DNA of 7,578 nt from JBCCRV01 sp047619315 (GTDB lineage: Bacteria; Myxococcota_A; Polyangia; Polyangiales; Houyiibacteriaceae), in assembly GCA_047619315.1 (NCBI GenBank), contig JBLHKB010000349.1:1-7578 (forward strand), given 5' to 3'. Under the pieces are notes generated by a model. The model made no database searches, was not told where the DNA came from, and saw only the letters and a list, made by a program, of their open reading frames with translations. Positions 4,971 through 7,578 of the stretch are shown here, one piece after another (position 1 is the first letter of the stretch; each line of letters starts with the position of its first letter). The translations under genes and the position numbers were made by a program.

Positions 4971-6389
4971 ATGACTGCGAACCAAGACGCTCTTCAGCGC
5001 CTGATTTCAGGCGCCCTCTCTCTCTCAATCTTGTGCGGCCTTGGCGCCGCCATGGGCTGTGACGACGAGGAAACCCCAGAGGCGCCCGTTGAGGCTCCGG
5101 AAGCGCCGGAAGCACCGGAAGCGCCCGAAGCACCACCCCAGGCCGTGGCTACAAGCGCCGTTGGCGATAACCTCGATGAGGGTCTCCTAGTGGTCTACTC
5201 GCCATTCACCCAGAGCGACTCCGGCCAATGGACCCAGCCCGGTGAGGCGCGCCTCGAGTTGCACACGCGCTCTGGTGGGGAGTGGCATATGTCCGTGGTC
5301 AGCGACGCGGATTCCAACGTGTTCCACAAGGCGATCCCCTACACGCTCTGGGGCCAGCAAGGCATCGTGACCATCGGTGGCATGAAAGCCATGGTGAAGT
5401 TCTGGACCCGCGATGATGCCGGCGAGTGGAGCGCAGAGCTCCTCTGGAAGGAAGACTTCGGCGGACGCATCTCACGCATGCGTGACATCGAAACCGTCAC
5501 CGTGAGTGGCGTCACGAGCCTCGCCATCGCGACGCACGACCAAGGCTACCTCGCTCTCCTAACGCCCGCTTCCGCACGTCCCGACGCGATCGTTCCCGTG
5601 GGCAGCGGCGATGACTATGTACACAACGGCTTCACGCTGCGACGTAGCGCGAAGCGCGAAAATATGTTCGTGCACGAGATCGAAGTCGGGGACCTCGACG
5701 GCGATGGAACTCCAGAGATCTACGCAACACCTTCCGAGCCCAACCACATGGACGGCGGCGCCCAGGCCGGCGAAGTTGTGCGCTTCCTTCCAACCGGCGA
5801 GGGCGAGATCGAGACGACCGTCGTCGCTAACCTCGGTGACCGCCACGCCAAAGAGATCCTCGTCGATGACGTCGACGGAGACGGACGCGACGAACTCTAC
5901 GTGTCCGTAGAAGGCCTGACGGAGCGTACGGACAGTGGCATGAACGTCGTCGAAGCCGTCGAAGTTCGCCGATACGATCACAATACGCCCGCCGACGCGC
6001 GTATCGTCATCGGCCGAATCGAAGGTGATCATCTTATGCGATTTTTGACCGCCGGCGATGTGGATGGTGACGGGAAGAAAGAGCTGGTAGCGGCCACCTT
6101 CTCACGCGGCCTCTGGCTGATGCGTCCAGGCACGGACCCTCGCGGCGAGTGGGGCGTCGAGAGTTTTGACCGTGAAAGCGGTGGCTTTGAGCACACCTCC
6201 TATCTCGCGGATCTCGATGGAAACGGCAGCGACGAGCTCTACGTGGCCAGCGACAACCACGGCGAACTGCGTCGATACGCCTGGGTAAACGGTCGCGCTC
6301 GACGGAGCACCGTCTCCACGCGTGAGGTGCCTCGCCAGATGATCACCTGGAATATCGTCAGCGCACCCAGAGCCCTGTTGGCTCCTTAG
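4971..6389 (+). CDS. Lipoprotein with FG-GAP/VCBS-type repeats
   Basis: The 472-residue product starts with a lipoprotein signal peptide: hydrophobic residues 11-28 and lipobox A-M-G-C with the modified cysteine at C30, followed by D-D-E-E. Residues 37-56 form a flexible E-A-P repeat linker. The rest is a probable beta-propeller of FG-GAP/VCBS-like blades, with four Asp-rich loops of the calcium-binding D-x-D-G-(D/N)-G-x-x-E type at residues 241-249, 300-308, 363-371 and 414-422, each followed by a short beta strand such as E-L-Y-V. Spacing of 51-63 residues per repeat fits propeller blades. No catalytic motif is visible, so a surface binding or scaffold role is more likely than an enzyme. 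ATG 4971 is chosen because TAGG lies nine bases upstream and the signal peptide begins at once; a GTG at 4965 is a near-equivalent alternative. It is divergent from the flippase/sulfatase-fold fusion. Confidence 0.88.
   Translation: MTANQDALQRLISGALSLSILCGLGAAMGCDDEETPEAPVEAPEAPEAPEAPEAPPQAVATSAVGDNLDEGLLVVYSPFTQSDSGQWTQPGEARLELHTRSGGEWHMSVVSDADSNVFHKAIPYTLWGQQGIVTIGGMKAMVKFWTRDDAGEWSAELLWKEDFGGRISRMRDIETVTVSGVTSLAIATHDQGYLALLTPASARPDAIVPVGSGDDYVHNGFTLRRSAKRENMFVHEIEVGDLDGDGTPEIYATPSEPNHMDGGAQAGEVVRFLPTGEGEIETTVVANLGDRHAKEILVDDVDGDGRDELYVSVEGLTERTDSGMNVVEAVEVRRYDHNTPADARIVIGRIEGDHLMRFLTAGDVDGDGKKELVAATFSRGLWLMRPGTDPRGEWGVESFDRESGGFEHTSYLADLDGNGSDELYVASDNHGELRRYAWVNGRARRSTVSTREVPRQMITWNIVSAPRALLAP
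5091..5135 (+). repeat. Five tandem 9-bp units encoding Glu-Ala-Pro
   Basis: Five in-frame copies of a 9-base unit close to GAAGCNCCG encode five consecutive E-A-P triplets (residues 41-55 of the lipoprotein), between the lipidated cysteine and the propeller. One further E-A-P lies just upstream, separated by a valine. Such Pro-Ala-Glu tethers hold a domain away from the membrane, and the near-identical units could change copy number by slippage without breaking the frame. Confidence 0.75.
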
Positions 6390-6455
6390 TAGCGACGCCT
6401 CGTCAGTTCCACGAAAGGGCTTGGCGGCGAAGGGGCGATTTGGAATGATTGCGCC

Positions 6456-7361
6456 ATGCTGCGCACAACGTTCACTCTGCTCGGGTTGATGATGCTCGCA
6501 TCACCACTGAGCGCCCAAAGTAATCCGCCGCCAAGTGATCCGCCGCAAAGCTTCGAATCGCTCATGGAAGATGGCCTGGGCCTACGCGAAGCAGGACGAG
6601 ACGCTGAAGCTCTCGTTCGCTTCGAAAAGTGCCTCGAGCTAGCGCCGGCCTCGGGCCAAGCCATCGGTCAGATCGCTTTCGCCGAGATGGCCCTCGGGCG
6701 CCTCGTCCTCGCCGAAGCTCACCTGATCGCTGCACTTCGCCACGCTGACGACCCATGGGTGGGCCGGCATCGCGCCGCGCTTGAGGAAGCGCAGCTAAGC
6801 ATGAGCGCGCAGGTCGCGACGGTGGAGATCCCCGTGGAGGGAGCCGAAGTGACCTTCACCGAGAGCGGGCAAACTGGCACGCGTGCAACTCCCGTGACGC
6901 TTCGTTTTTCTCCGGGTCGACACGAGCTTCGGGTCACCGCCCCAGGGTTCGAGCCGACGCTCGCGACACTGAACATCGAGGCCGGTCAGAGACTGACGTA
7001 CCTGCCTCCGAGGCACCCGAGCGTCGTGACAACGATCTCCGAACCGGTCGTCTCAGCAAATCCAAGCGAAACCAGTAGTCTACTCACCGAATCGGCAGCC
7101 TCGACGCGTTACCGGGTCAGGTCGAACCGTCTCGACGTCAGCGCTGCGGTGTTCGCTGTTGGCGCTATCGCGACTGGAGTCGTAGCTCTCGTGAACAGGC
7201 CACAGGTCGACATCCTGGGGGTTCGAGGGGCCCGGAGCATGACCAATCAGATCCTCGTCGGCACCGCCATTGCGAGCGCGGGGATGGCTCTTGTGCTGTT
7301 TATCGCCGCTCGGGTCGTGGGCGCGAAGCATCGTCGTGAGAATAGCGTGCCGTCCTTCTGA
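6456..7361 (+). CDS. TPR and PEGA-like envelope protein with two C-terminal TM helices
   Basis: The 301-residue product has a Sec signal peptide (hydrophobic 7-19, probable cut after S-A at 19-20), then a Pro-rich stretch. Residues 33-117 look like two to three TPR helix pairs (G-L-x-x-R-E-A-G-R-x-x-E-A-L-x-x-F-x-x-C-L-E-L-A-P, then a second A-L-G-R-L-x-x-A-E unit). Residues 119-183 resemble a PEGA domain: V-E-I-P-V-E-G-A-E-V, P-V-T-L-R-F-S-P-G-R-H-E-L-R-V-T-A-P-G-F. Two hydrophobic helices follow (227-246 and 264-288), then a basic tail. This architecture is common in myxobacteria and often sits near Ser/Thr kinases; here a kinase gene starts 42 bases downstream, so cotranscription is likely. 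The molecular role is unknown; TPRs suggest protein binding and PEGA-like domains suggest an envelope location. No strong Shine-Dalgarno precedes ATG 6456. Confidence 0.85.
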   Translation: MLRTTFTLLGLMMLASPLSAQSNPPPSDPPQSFESLMEDGLGLREAGRDAEALVRFEKCLELAPASGQAIGQIAFAEMALGRLVLAEAHLIAALRHADDPWVGRHRAALEEAQLSMSAQVATVEIPVEGAEVTFTESGQTGTRATPVTLRFSPGRHELRVTAPGFEPTLATLNIEAGQRLTYLPPRHPSVVTTISEPVVSANPSETSSLLTESAASTRYRVRSNRLDVSAAVFAVGAIATGVVALVNRPQVDILGVRGARSMTNQILVGTAIASAGMALVLFIAARVVGAKHRRENSVPSF

Positions 7362-7377
7362 GCGACCTTCGGCGCTC
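7360..7377 (+). other. Candidate small hairpin with UUCG tetraloop
   Basis: GAGCG (7360-7364) pairs with CGCTC (7373-7377). After a two-base bulge (AC), C7367 and G7372 close a TTCG loop, a stable UUCG-type tetraloop in RNA. It begins inside the TGA stop of the TPR-PEGA gene. No T tract follows, so a real terminator is unlikely; it may tune expression of the kinase gene downstream. Confidence 0.25.
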
Positions 7378-7394
7378 GTTGGTCGTGCTACCTT

Positions 7395-7399
7395 AGGGA
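7395..7399 (+). promoter_or_regulatory. Ribosome binding site of the kinase gene
   Basis: AGGGA lies four bases before ATG 7404 and supports that start for the Ser/Thr kinase. Confidence 0.5.
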
Positions 7400-7403
7400 C
7401 CGG

Positions 7404-7578
7404 ATGTCCCAACTAGTTCTCGGCCGCTACCAACTCCTCCGCGAGATCGCCTCGGGTGGTATGGCAACCGTGTACGCTGCGCGATCCGCAGGAGCTGGAG
7501 GCTTCCAGAAGCTCGTCGCCGTCAAGCGGATGCTTCCGCACATGACGAGCGAGCAACAGTTCAAGGACATGTTCCTCG
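7404..7578 (+). CDS. Hanks-type Ser/Thr protein kinase, N-terminal part (cut by right edge)
   Basis: Only the first 58 residues are in the window. They form the start of a eukaryotic-like kinase N-lobe: G-R-Y-Q-L-L-R-E-I at 7-15, the glycine-rich ATP loop I-A-S-G-G-M-A-T-V-Y at 15-24, and V-A-V-K with the predicted ATP-binding Lys41, followed by R-M-L-P-H-M and the beginning of helix C (Q-F-K-D-M-F). The G-G-M-A-x-V-Y loop, the G-G-F-Q-K-L stretch and the K-R-M-L-P-H segment are typical of the large myxobacterial kinase family. The catalytic loop and any TM helix or sensor domain lie beyond the edge. It would phosphorylate Ser/Thr on unknown substrates; the TPR-PEGA protein just upstream is a candidate partner by position only. 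Confidence 0.93.
   Translation, partial: MSQLVLGRYQLLREIASGGMATVYAARSAGAGGFQKLVAVKRMLPHMTSEQQFKDMFL

Noticed and set aside
5559..6032. Minus-strand frame inside the lipoprotein gene
   Set aside because: It is antisense to three of the four FG-GAP loops, and its Asp/Val-rich sequence is the mirror of the D-x-D-G-D-G codons.

Overview
The window looks like ordinary chromosomal DNA from a GC-rich Gram-negative bacterium, most likely a myxobacterium or close relative (Myxococcota/Deltaproteobacteria). The clues are the start of a Ser/Thr protein kinase with the N-terminal pattern common in myxobacteria, a TPR-PEGA-like envelope protein directly before it, a lipoprotein with calcium-type FG-GAP/VCBS repeats, strong G/C preference at third codon positions, and GTG starts. 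I see no mobile element, CRISPR array, tRNA or rRNA.

Layout, left to right. (1) Bases 1-414, minus strand: N-terminal part of a major facilitator superfamily transporter that runs off the left edge. (2) Bases 415-514: divergent intergenic region with an 18-bp perfect palindrome. (3) Bases 515-1279, plus: three-TM membrane protein of unknown function with a cysteine-containing, probably periplasmic C-terminal domain. (4) Bases 1337-1699, plus: a DUF2237 protein. (5) A 15-base convergent gap, with a possible hairpin that covers both stop codons. (6) Bases 1715-4819, minus: a 1034-residue membrane enzyme joining a flippase-like LPG-synthase/YbhN-type membrane domain, a second membrane segment and a sulfatase/alkaline-phosphatase-fold domain. 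(7) Bases 4820-4970: divergent promoter region. (8) Bases 4971-6389, plus: lipoprotein with four Asp-rich FG-GAP repeats. (9) Bases 6456-7361, plus: secreted or anchored TPR plus PEGA-like protein with two C-terminal TM helices. (10) Bases 7404-7578, plus: start of a Hanks-type Ser/Thr kinase, cut by the right edge.

Most products belong to the cell envelope: transporter, membrane protein, flippase-phosphohydrolase fusion, lipoprotein and TPR-PEGA protein. The most interesting object is the fusion protein. Its catalytic motif has threonine where sulfatases carry the formylglycine Cys/Ser, so a phosphatase, phosphodiesterase or phosphotransferase acting on a membrane lipid or lipid-linked substrate is more likely than a sulfatase. 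This is inference from motifs. No gap longer than about 151 bases is left without a gene.
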